Positions 27,201 to 34,161 of a DNA stretch of 45,168 nt are shown piece by piece. The DNA is from Acidiferrobacterales bacterium (GTDB lineage Bacteria > Pseudomonadota > Gammaproteobacteria > Acidiferrobacterales > JAJDNE01), in assembly GCA_022340825.1 (NCBI GenBank), contig JAJDNE010000033.1:1-45168 (forward strand), in the 5' to 3' direction. The position numbers and the translations under genes are program-made. The notes below the pieces were generated by a model. It saw nothing but the letters and a program-made list of their open reading frames with translations. It was not told where the DNA came from and did no database searches. Every line of letters begins with the position of its first letter. Position 1 is the stretch's first letter.

Positions 27201-29408
27201 CTAGTACATATCCATCGGGTCCACATCGAGTGACCAGCGAACGCGTTTGGACTGCTTCTCCTGCTCGATCGTATCCAGCCATCGATCCAGAAAACCGTGC
27301 AATGGCTTGCGTTCATTTGACTGCACCAGCAGTTGTGCCCGGTAGCGCCCGGCCCGACGCTCCATTGGTGACGCAACTGCCGACAGCAATTCCACACCTT
27401 CGGGTGCCATCGCACGACCGACTGTCTGTGCTCGCTGAAGAAAATGCAGCGCCTCACCGGCGGCAGTGGCCTCGGCACGCATCAGGGCAAAGTGACAATA
27501 AGGTGGATAGTTTGCCGCTTTTCTCTGTTGCAGCTCTTGCTCGGCAAAGCTGTTGTAGTCGTGCGTTTTTAGCGCCTTGAACACCGGGTGGCCGGGATGC
27601 CAGGTCTGTATCAGCACCTCGCCGTGGCGATCGGCGCGCCCGGCGCGCCCACTCACCTGGATGATACGTTGCAACATGATTTCCGGCGCACGGAAATCGC
27701 TACCGTAGATTCCCTGGTCGGCGTTGAGGATCCCGACCAGGGTGATGTTGGGAAAGTCGTGACCCTTGGCCAGCATTTGCGTGCCCACCAGTATATCCAC
27801 CTCACCCTGACGCACGCGCTCCAGCTTTTCCTCAAGCTCGCCCTTGCGCCGGGTAGTATCGCGATCGATACGCATGATCCGCGCCTCTGGAAAAAGGGCC
27901 TCGAGTGCCTGCTCAACGCGCTCGGTGCCCTCACCGATCGGATGAATGTTTTCGCTTTCGCACTCCGGGCATGTTTGTGGCATCGGGCGTTCGGCACCGC
28001 AGTGATGACAGCGCAGCCGACCGCTGCGCTTGTGCAGGGTCATGCGTGCATCGCAGCGCTGACAGGGCGCGATCCAGCCACAGTCGTAACACATCATTAC
28101 CGGCGAGAAGCCACGCCGATTGAGAAACAGCAGGCTCTGCTCTTTTTTCTCGATGCGCTCACGGATTGCCTGAACCAGCGGTCGAGACAAGCCGTCGTTG
28201 TTTTTCAGATGCTGCATGTCCAGCAACTTTACCTCGGGCAGGCTGGCAGACTGCGCCCGCTCAGGGAGCTCGAGAAGTGAGTACTTACCCTCTTTTGCCA
28301 GGCGCAGGGTTTCTAGCGCCGGCGTCGCTGACCCAAGAATGATCGGCACATCTTCACGGCTGGCGCGCATGACCGCGACATCACGGGCGTGATACCTGAG
28401 GCCGTCTTGCTGCTTGAATGAACCGTCGTGTTCCTCGTCGACGATGATCAGGCCCAGATTGGCAAACGGGCTGAAAACGGCGGAGCGTGTACCCAGCACA
28501 ATACCGGCCCTGCCGTCGCGGGCACTGACCCAGGCGCAAAGGCGCTCGTTATCCGACAGGCCGGAATGCAGCACTGCGATGGGTACGGCAAAGCGTTGGC
28601 GAAAGCGATCTACTAATTGGGGTGTGAGGCCGATTTCCGGCACCAGCACCAGCGCCTGCCTGCCCGCGGCGAGCACCTGCTGTACCAGCTGAAAATAGAC
28701 CTCTGTCTTGCCGCTGCCGGTGATGCCGTAGAGCAGGTAAGCCGCGAAGCTCTCAATGTCTTTCGAAACGCTAGCAACTGCCGTGGCCTGTGCCGGCGTC
28801 ATCTCTGGCGCGGCTAGTAGACTGGTATCGGGCGCGGTCAAACAATCTTCGTACCTCGAAGCGACCCAGCCTTTCTCCTCGAGCTGACGGATTGCGTTGC
28901 GCCATCCTTTGGAGATTTCCGCCAGATCGTGACTGCCAAGGGCACTGTCCCTGGCACGCAGGGTCTCAATCATCCTTTTCTGCAGTGGCGCACGTGTCAG
29001 GGTGGATAGGTCCAGCTCCTTTCCCGCGTCAGTAAGTGCCCACTTCTCTTCACCAACCGCAGCTGCGGCATGGCCGCGGCGTAATAACACCGGCAACGCG
29101 GTCTGCATGACCTCTCCCACCGGGTGGTGGTAATACGAAGATATCCATTGCAGCAGGCGCATTAACATCTCTGGCAGCACCGGCTGCGGGTCGATAACAC
29201 TGGAAATTCGCTTCAGGCGGCTGGCATCGATGTCGCTGCGGTCGGTTTGGCCCATCACCACGCCAACCAGCTCTCTCCGGCCAAACGGCACACGCACGCG
29301 CAATCCCGGCTGCACACCTGAACCGGTATTTTCCGGCAGCAGGTAATCAAAGGTTTTCCGTAGGGGGGCGGGAACCGCAACCTGGACAATGCGTTGTCGC
29401 GTGGACAT
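27201..29408 (-). CDS. priA: Primosomal replication restart helicase PriA
   Basis: PriA recognises stalled forks and reloads DnaB away from the origin. An N-terminal DNA-binding domain (IVQVAVPAPLRKTFDYLLP onward) precedes the helicase core with GITGSGKTEVY, IVDEEHDGSFKQQDG, GSATPALETL and QVSGRAGR. Between the core halves are eight zinc-binding Cys, in CYDCGWIAPCQRCD and CHHCGAERPMPQTCPEC. I chose ATG at 29408 (735 aa) over the track's TTG at 29417. The 403-base AT-rich stretch upstream contains DnaA-box-like sequences. Confidence 0.97.
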   Translation of the reverse strand: MSTRQRIVQVAVPAPLRKTFDYLLPENTGSGVQPGLRVRVPFGRRELVGVVMGQTDRSDIDASRLKRISSVIDPQPVLPEMLMRLLQWISSYYHHPVGEVMQTALPVLLRRGHAAAAVGEEKWALTDAGKELDLSTLTRAPLQKRMIETLRARDSALGSHDLAEISKGWRNAIRQLEEKGWVASRYEDCLTAPDTSLLAAPEMTPAQATAVASVSKDIESFAAYLLYGITGSGKTEVYFQLVQQVLAAGRQALVLVPEIGLTPQLVDRFRQRFAVPIAVLHSGLSDNERLCAWVSARDGRAGIVLGTRSAVFSPFANLGLIIVDEEHDGSFKQQDGLRYHARDVAVMRASREDVPIILGSATPALETLRLAKEGKYSLLELPERAQSASLPEVKLLDMQHLKNNDGLSRPLVQAIRERIEKKEQSLLFLNRRGFSPVMMCYDCGWIAPCQRCDARMTLHKRSGRLRCHHCGAERPMPQTCPECESENIHPIGEGTERVEQALEALFPEARIMRIDRDTTRRKGELEEKLERVRQGEVDILVGTQMLAKGHDFPNITLVGILNADQGIYGSDFRAPEIMLQRIIQVSGRAGRADRHGEVLIQTWHPGHPVFKALKTHDYNSFAEQELQQRKAANYPPYCHFALMRAEATAAGEALHFLQRAQTVGRAMAPEGVELLSAVASPMERRAGRYRAQLLVQSNERKPLHGFLDRWLDTIEQEKQSKRVRWSLDVDPMDMY

Positions 29409-29531
29409 GTCGGTCAATGTATCACAGCCGTTGTCGCCAACTGTCTGGCAGCATTCGTGGATTTAGCCATCAAAGATAGAGCGCCGTCACAGCAGTTAGG
29501 GCCAACCTATTGTTACGAAACAGTTACCGAC

Positions 29532-29554
29532 TTACCCACAGAAGCTGTGGATAA
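29532..29554. promoter_or_regulatory. Inverted pair of DnaA-box-like sequences
   Basis: TTACCCACA (one mismatch to TTATCCACA) and TGTGGATAA (an exact match on the other strand) face each other across five bases, forming an imperfect palindrome. A DnaA-regulated promoter or an origin element could look like this. Binding is not shown. Confidence 0.45.
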
Positions 29555-29746
29555 CATTGTGAGTTAATGGTTACCGCCAATTAAAAGTGCTTGCCGGCAA
29601 AGAAAAAAGGTTAGATTGCTGAAAAAATTATCAATTCAAATTTAATATTTAAAAACAGTTAGTTACAGAAATTGCACACAAAAAGGGCAATTTTTCTTCT
29701 TGGAATTTTTGTGGCCATAACACACTTTTTTTGGTCTGCAAAGAGG

Positions 29747-29755
29747 TGTGAATAA
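29747..29755 (-). promoter_or_regulatory. DnaA-box-like sequence
   Basis: TGTGAATAA is the complement of TTATTCACA, an exact match to the TTWTNCACA consensus. It lies about 200 bases from the inverted pair, on the far side of the AT-rich run. Confidence 0.4.
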
Positions 29756-29820
29756 AATAAATTTTCGGGTCATGCTAAGTGTGTGTTTTCATTGAACTGT
29801 CACTTTCACATTTGTCCACG

Positions 29821-30738
29821 TCATCGCCACCACGGCGCTGACGTCAGTTTCGCCAGGCTGGCCTCGTCCTGTAGTTGATCCAGAAACCAACGCAGGGCTC
29901 GCCCCTTATGCTCGGTACGCCAGGCGATAGCGCTCATTCCAGTCTCCTTGTTCTCCTCCACTTGCTTGATCACCAGGCGGCCGGCCTTCACGTCTTCCTG
30001 TACCCAGGCCTCAGGTAGGAACCCCACCCCCAGGCCCATCAGCTGCGCGTGATATTTGGCGACCATGTTGTACACCGTGAGCACTTCCTGGCCTGAGAGC
30101 AGGCCAGAGGTCCTCGGTGGCAGGTTTCTGGAGCTGTCCGCCGCCGACACGGAACGGTAGGCGAGGATGTCGCTCGCCTTGAGCGGCTCCGGCAACGCGG
30201 CAAGGGGATGGTCTGGCGTCATGGTAAAAACAAAATCGATACGACCAATTGGTAGCGTCGCGTAACCGCCACCCGGGGGCCCTTCTCCCGGTGCACCGAT
30301 GATCAGATCGGCTCTACCGGAGACGAGGGCGTCCCAGGCACCACCGTAGACCTCTTCAAGTACACGAATGCGCGTACCACTCTCTTCGGCAAAGAACCGT
30401 TGCACTAATCGATAGACTTCGCCGAGATTAATCAGGTCGCCGATAGCGATGCGCAACTGCGCCTCCCAACCGGTAGCGATGCGTTTGACCCGGCTTTCCA
30501 ATCCGGAGGCGGCGCGTAGAAGGTGCCGTCCTTCTTCCAGCAGTTCGCGACCAGCGGGAGTCAGCACCGCACGGTGGCCGCTGCGGTCGAACAACTCCAC
30601 ATCAAGATCCTGCTCAAGCTTGGAGATGGCATAAGTCACCGCGGACGGTACTCGATGTAACTCCTCCGCCGCCGCGGCAAAACTCTGCCGGCGATCAATG
30701 GCATCCAGCACTGCAAGCGAATCGAGGGTAAGTCTCAT
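29821..30738 (-). CDS. LysR-family transcriptional regulator
   Basis: This 305-residue regulator has the LysR helix-turn-helix (SFAAAAEELHRVPSAVTYAISKLEQDL). A ligand-binding domain follows, with IGDLINLGEVYRLV at the first strand. It resembles regulators such as YhaJ/DsdC-like members, but the ligand is not evident. It is divergent from the CDGSH-pirin-DoxX-GHR-nitroreductase genes. Two TTCA-N7-TGAA palindromes lie in the gap between them. The layout implies it controls that operon and itself. YhaJ-type regulators next to quinone or aromatic-detoxifying enzymes are known, which fits a quinone or electrophile signal. Confidence 0.92.
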   Translation of the reverse strand: MRLTLDSLAVLDAIDRRQSFAAAAEELHRVPSAVTYAISKLEQDLDVELFDRSGHRAVLTPAGRELLEEGRHLLRAASGLESRVKRIATGWEAQLRIAIGDLINLGEVYRLVQRFFAEESGTRIRVLEEVYGGAWDALVSGRADLIIGAPGEGPPGGGYATLPIGRIDFVFTMTPDHPLAALPEPLKASDILAYRSVSAADSSRNLPPRTSGLLSGQEVLTVYNMVAKYHAQLMGLGVGFLPEAWVQEDVKAGRLVIKQVEENKETGMSAIAWRTEHKGRALRWFLDQLQDEASLAKLTSAPWWR

Positions 30739-30739
30739 A

Positions 30740-30754
30740 TTCAGTTTTTTTGAA
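30740..30754. promoter_or_regulatory. Candidate LysR operator 1
   Basis: TTCAGTTTTTTTGAA has TTCA and TGAA arms spanning 15 bases, and the flanking bases extend it to ATTCA/TGAAT. It lies one base upstream of the LysR start codon, so binding would block the regulator's own expression. Confidence 0.5.
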
Positions 30755-30817
30755 TGAGTTTTCCGAAATTATTCGCTATCAGCGCCAAAATCACAAGATT
30801 ATCATGTGCAAACATTA

Positions 30818-30832
30818 TTCAAGCTAATTGAA
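30818..30832. promoter_or_regulatory. Candidate LysR operator 2
   Basis: TTCAAGCTAATTGAA is a perfect 5-5-5 palindrome of the LysR T-N11-A class. Further pairing outside a one-base mismatch (ATT/AAT) extends it. It has the same TTCA-N7-TGAA form as operator 1, 78 bases away, and lies 48 bases before the CDGSH start. Confidence 0.6.
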
Positions 30833-30880
30833 CAATTTTTGTAGTTAATTTCGTTGTTCCACCAATCAGAGGGAAAGCAC

Positions 30881-31117
30881 ATGAGCGAAGCCAGGATAGC
30901 CCAGAAAGGGCCATATGCCGTTGAACTGGAACCCGGCACCTACTACTGGTGCCGCTGCGGCCGTTCCCGGACCCAGCCCTTCTGTGACGGCTCGCACAAG
31001 GAGACCGACTTTCAGCCGGTTGCATTCGAGATCGAGAAAAAGAAGACCTACTACCTCTGCGGCTGCAAACAGACCGGAAACCAGCCCTTCTGTGACAGCT
31101 CGCACAAAGAGCTCTGA
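30881..31117 (+). CDS. Double CDGSH iron-sulfur protein
   Basis: This 78-residue protein has two CDGSH-type 2Fe-2S motifs: CRCGRSRTQPFCDGSH (Cys24, Cys26, Cys35, His39) and CGCKQTGNQPFCDSSH (Cys60, Cys62, Cys71, His75). Such mitoNEET-like clusters are redox-active and labile, and are thought to serve electron or cluster transfer. The start is ATG at 30881 with AGAGGGA nine bases upstream; the track's earlier TTG adds nine unlikely residues. It is first in the operon divergent from the LysR gene. Confidence 0.93.
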   Translation: MSEARIAQKGPYAVELEPGTYYWCRCGRSRTQPFCDGSHKETDFQPVAFEIEKKKTYYLCGCKQTGNQPFCDSSHKEL

Positions 31118-31135
31118 TACTGGCTTGGCAAAATC

Positions 31136-31858
31136 ATGATTCAACTACGAAAAGCTGGAGAACGTGGTCACGCCAACTATGGGTGGCTCAACAGCTACCA
31201 CACGTTCTCGTTTGCAGACTATTTCGATCCGAAGCAAATGGGCTTTTCGGTGCTGCGGGTAATCAACGATGACACCGTCGCACCGGGCGCTGGTTTCCCG
31301 ACCCACCCGCATCGCGACATGGAGATCGTGAGTTATGTACTGGAGGGTGGCCTGGAACACAAGGACAGCATGGGCAACGGCTCGGTGATACGCCCGGGCG
31401 ATGTGCAACGCATGACGGCCGGTACCGGAATAACGCACAGCGAGTACAACGCGTCGAACAGTGAGCCGGTTCACTTCCTGCAGATATGGATCCTGCCTGA
31501 CCAGGCTCGCCTTGAACCGGGTTATGAACAGCGCGTCGTTGAGCCGGCAGAGCGGCGCGGCAAGCTGCGCCTGGTGGGATCACCAGACGGCCACGATAAC
31601 TCCATAACAATTCACCAGGACGTGAACCTGTACAGCACGATCCTGGCCGAAGGTGAATCCGTGCGTCACAAACTGGGTGTAAACCGCTGTGCCTACGCGC
31701 ACGTGGCACGCGGCGAAATAAAACTAAATGGTTCAAATATGAAAGCCGGCGACGGTGCACGTATCGCCGATGAAGATGAAATTCAACTGGACGGCACCGG
31801 TACTGGCGAGGTGCTGCTATTTGATTTGCCCGTCATTGAGGCGGGCTCCCGTCATTAA
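31136..31858 (+). CDS. Pirin family protein
   Basis: This is a 240-residue bicupin of the YhhW/pirin type; some members oxidise quercetin. The N-terminal cupin carries the metal ligands in PTHPHRDMEIVSYVLEGGLEH and TAGTGITHSEYN. The C-terminal cupin (from about 150) has lost most of the ligands, as is usual. Length and ligands fit a functional metal site. It follows the CDGSH gene by 18 bases and precedes doxX. Its substrate is not known; an aromatic or quinone-like ligand would fit the cluster. Confidence 0.93.
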   Translation: MIQLRKAGERGHANYGWLNSYHTFSFADYFDPKQMGFSVLRVINDDTVAPGAGFPTHPHRDMEIVSYVLEGGLEHKDSMGNGSVIRPGDVQRMTAGTGITHSEYNASNSEPVHFLQIWILPDQARLEPGYEQRVVEPAERRGKLRLVGSPDGHDNSITIHQDVNLYSTILAEGESVRHKLGVNRCAYAHVARGEIKLNGSNMKAGDGARIADEDEIQLDGTGTGEVLLFDLPVIEAGSRH

Positions 31859-31887
31859 CCTGATTCGATTTTTTTAAGGAGACAGAA

Positions 31888-32289
31888 ATGAACGCGATGT
31901 TGAAAGAATGGGCCCCGGTTGTCGGCCGTATCATGCTTGCACTGATATTCCTGACATCCGGCCTCAGCAAGATTAGCGGCTTTGAGGGCACTGCCGGTTA
32001 CATGGCAAGCAAGGGTGTACCGCTGGTCAATATTGCCCTGGTACTGACGATCATTATTGAAGTCGGTGGCGCCGCCATGATTATCCTCGGATACAAGGCC
32101 AGGATTGGCGCAGCGGCGCTGTTCCTTTGGATGATCCCTGTCACTCTCATCATGCACAACTTCTGGGCCTTGCCGGAAGCCGCTAAACAGATTCAGATGA
32201 TTATGTTCATGAAGAATATATCGATGATGGGCGGCATGCTGTTAATCATTGCTTTTGGATCAGGCCCGAAGAGCCTGAAGGCCAACTAA
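31888..32289 (+). CDS. DoxX family membrane protein
   Basis: This 133-residue protein has four TM segments and the family pattern GRIMLALIFLTSGLSKISGFEGTAGYM at the N-terminus, with RIGAAALFLWMIPVTLIMHNFW in the middle. DoxX proteins are often found with redox or thiol-stress genes and have been linked to quinol-dependent thiosulfate oxidation or oxidative stress. Here the neighbours suggest a quinone-stress role. An AAGGAGA precedes the ATG by six bases. A strong terminator begins 21 bases after its stop. Confidence 0.93.
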   Translation: MNAMLKEWAPVVGRIMLALIFLTSGLSKISGFEGTAGYMASKGVPLVNIALVLTIIIEVGGAAMIILGYKARIGAAALFLWMIPVTLIMHNFWALPEAAKQIQMIMFMKNISMMGGMLLIIAFGSGPKSLKAN

Positions 32290-32309
32290 CTCCTGTCGAT
32301 AAAGAAACT

Positions 32310-32338
32310 CGGGGAAGGCATCGCCTTCCCCGTTTTTT
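32310..32338 (+). terminator. Rho-independent terminator inside the redox operon
   Basis: A perfect 10-bp stem (CGGGGAAGGC/GCCTTCCCCG) with an ATC loop is followed at once by six T residues. It is a textbook terminator. The next gene starts 24 bases later on the same strand, too close for an ordinary promoter in the gap, so read-through or a promoter inside doxX must feed it. Confidence 0.85.
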
Positions 32339-32361
32339 CCAAACATTTCGAGGTAAATAAC

Positions 32362-33336
32362 ATGGGACTCATGGTGGAAGGCAAGTGGACTACGGAATGG
32401 TACCAACCGGACGAAATGGGAAGATTCAAGCGGCCGGAAACTCAATTCCGTAAGCGTGTTACCGCGGATGGCTCCAGTGGCTTCAAGGCCGAAGCCGGTC
32501 GCTATCATTTGTACGTGTCATATGCCTGTCCCTGGGCACATCGCACCATGATCATGCGCAAGCTGAAAAAGCTGGAAGACGCCATCAGCGTCAGTGTTGT
32601 GGATCCGTTTATGGGTGATGACGGCTGGGTTTTTAGTGAGAACCCGGGCACTGTTCCTGATACGGTTAACCACAAGCGATTCCTGCGTGAGATCTATAGC
32701 ATGGCCGATCCCGATTACAGTGGTCGCGTTACGGTCCCGGTATTGTGGGACAAGAAGGAGAAAACCATCGTCAACAATGAATCGCGCGAGATTCTGCGCA
32801 TGCTTGATACAGAATTTGACGCAATTGGTGACGCCTCTGTGAACTATGCGCCGGCTGAGTTACTGGAGAAAATCGATGAAACGCAAACGGCGATTTACGA
32901 GCCAATCAACGATGGTGTCTATCGTAGTGGATTTTCCACGACCCAGGAGGCATACGATGAAGCGGTGACCAAGTTGTTCGATGCCCTGGATCACTGGGAA
33001 ACAGTGCTGGATACGCAGCGCTACCTCTGTGGTGATGTCATCACCGAAGCGGACTGGTGTATGTTCGGCACGCTAATTCGTTTTGACCCGGTATATGTCG
33101 GTCATTTCAAATGCAATCTTCGACGCATTGTTGATTACCCGAATCTATGGAACTACATCAAGGAGCTTTATCAAGTTCCCGGTGTCGCCGAGACCTGTAA
33201 TTTTGATCACATAAAGCAACATTACTACCAGAGCCACAAAGGTATTAACCCTACCGGCATCGTACCAAAAGGTCCGATTCTGAATTTTACTGAGCCGCAC
33301 GACCGGGACCGGTTACCTGTGGCACAGCATTCCTGA
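32362..33336 (+). CDS. Glutathionyl-hydroquinone reductase (YqjG/ECM4 type)
   Basis: These Xi-class GSTs remove glutathione from glutathionyl-hydroquinones, using a catalytic Cys. It is 324 residues long, as in E. coli YqjG. The active site is SYACPWAHR with Cys56. Further marks are VPVLWDKKEKTIVNNES, with the GSH-binding loop and Glu/Ser pair, and YLCGDVITEADWCMFGTLIRFDPVY in the helical domain. GAGGT lies nine bases before the ATG. It follows the DoxX terminator and is followed 20 bases later by a nitroreductase gene. Confidence 0.95.
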   Translation: MGLMVEGKWTTEWYQPDEMGRFKRPETQFRKRVTADGSSGFKAEAGRYHLYVSYACPWAHRTMIMRKLKKLEDAISVSVVDPFMGDDGWVFSENPGTVPDTVNHKRFLREIYSMADPDYSGRVTVPVLWDKKEKTIVNNESREILRMLDTEFDAIGDASVNYAPAELLEKIDETQTAIYEPINDGVYRSGFSTTQEAYDEAVTKLFDALDHWETVLDTQRYLCGDVITEADWCMFGTLIRFDPVYVGHFKCNLRRIVDYPNLWNYIKELYQVPGVAETCNFDHIKQHYYQSHKGINPTGIVPKGPILNFTEPHDRDRLPVAQHS

Positions 33337-33355
33337 AACATACGTTTATAGAATC

Positions 33356-33961
33356 ATGATCAAGAAGCCTGCAAAAACCTCGTTACCCATCCACGATCTT
33401 ATATCGGGCCGCTGGAGTGGACGTGCCTTTAAAACGGACGCCATCTCCCGCGAAAAGATTCTCACCATGGTAGAGGCAGCGCACTGGGCACCATCGTGTT
33501 TTAACGATCAACCCTGGCGCTTCCTGGTTTGGGACAAAAACCACGATGCCGACGCCTGGCAAAAGGCATTCGACTGCCTGGATGATGGCAACCAGGAATG
33601 GGTTGTCGATGCGCCGGTACTACTACTGGTTTGCTCTGATACAGAATTTTCCAAACGACCTGGTCGTGCCAACCGCTGGGGCCAGCATGATGCCGGTATG
33701 GCTAGTCAGAACCTGCATTTACAGGCAGTGGCTCTAGGGCTTATGACCCATCCCATGGCCGGCTATGACAAGGCCAGGGCTCGTGAAACTTTCAAAATAC
33801 CGGAGCGATATGACTTACTGGCAATGATCGCCGTCGGAAAGCCGGTGGATTCGGCAGATGATTTGGAAGGCAGGAGAAAAGAACGCGAACTGGCTGAGCG
33901 TATACGTGAACCTGTTGGTACCCGCATGTTTGACTCTCGCTGGGACAAGCCCATCACCTGA
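33356..33961 (+). CDS. Nitroreductase family flavoprotein
   Basis: This 201-residue NfnB/YdjA-type FMN enzyme probably reduces quinones or nitroaromatics with NAD(P)H. The FMN phosphate motif is RWSGRAFK, with AAHWAPSCFNDQPWRFLV after it. The later GQHDAGMASQNLHLQAVALGLMTHPMAGYD is the family's second FMN-contact region, and LLAMIAVGKP is the end strand. It is the last gene of the operon, and no terminator is seen after it. It supports a two-electron quinone-reduction theme with the preceding reductase. Confidence 0.93.
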   Translation: MIKKPAKTSLPIHDLISGRWSGRAFKTDAISREKILTMVEAAHWAPSCFNDQPWRFLVWDKNHDADAWQKAFDCLDDGNQEWVVDAPVLLLVCSDTEFSKRPGRANRWGQHDAGMASQNLHLQAVALGLMTHPMAGYDKARARETFKIPERYDLLAMIAVGKPVDSADDLEGRRKERELAERIREPVGTRMFDSRWDKPIT

Positions 33962-33981
33962 CGGGGAAGGTTAATGCTCCA

Positions 33982-34161
33982 TTAGCCGTTGTTCGAGCCG
34001 AGCAGGCCCTCGATGGGGAGCGCAAATTCTGCATTGGCGTCCTGCACTATCTTCATAATACCCAGATTGAGTTCTTCTGCCGTTTGCAGGCACTCGTTGA
34101 AGTCAGCTGCCTTAACGAAAGTATGTAAGATAACGCATACGTTTTCAGACCTGTAATTGAA
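33982..34161 (-). pseudogene. C-terminal remnant of an MscS-type mechanosensitive channel
   Basis: Translated by hand from sequence the ORF track does not list. A 59-codon open stretch ends at TAA (33984-33982). It reads ENVCVILHTFVKAADFNECL, then a segment with LNLGIMKIVQDANAEFALP, then GLLGSNNG. This matches the end of MscS-family channels, where a tFIKTTDW-like strand leads to a NxxIMxIVxEAGxEFAFP ending. There is no start codon upstream in this stretch. The frame is the same as that of the patatin gene, whose TAA (34164-34162) directly abuts it. The rest of the channel, about 200 or more residues, is missing, so it is a relic of a deletion. Confidence 0.6.

Larger units (their letters stand above)
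29418..29820. other. AT-rich gene-free stretch between priA and the LysR gene
   Basis: No gene is supported in these 403 bases. The left part holds the priA upstream region. From about 29580 the sequence becomes strikingly AT-rich, including TTTAATATTTAAAAAC near 29641. Three DnaA-box-like sequences are present (listed separately). The rest has no tRNA, hairpin terminator or repeat that I can see. Confidence 0.6.

Noticed and set aside
33962-34161. A plain intergenic gap after the nitroreductase gene
   Set aside because: Hand translation of the minus strand shows the MscS-like tail, so it is listed as a remnant.
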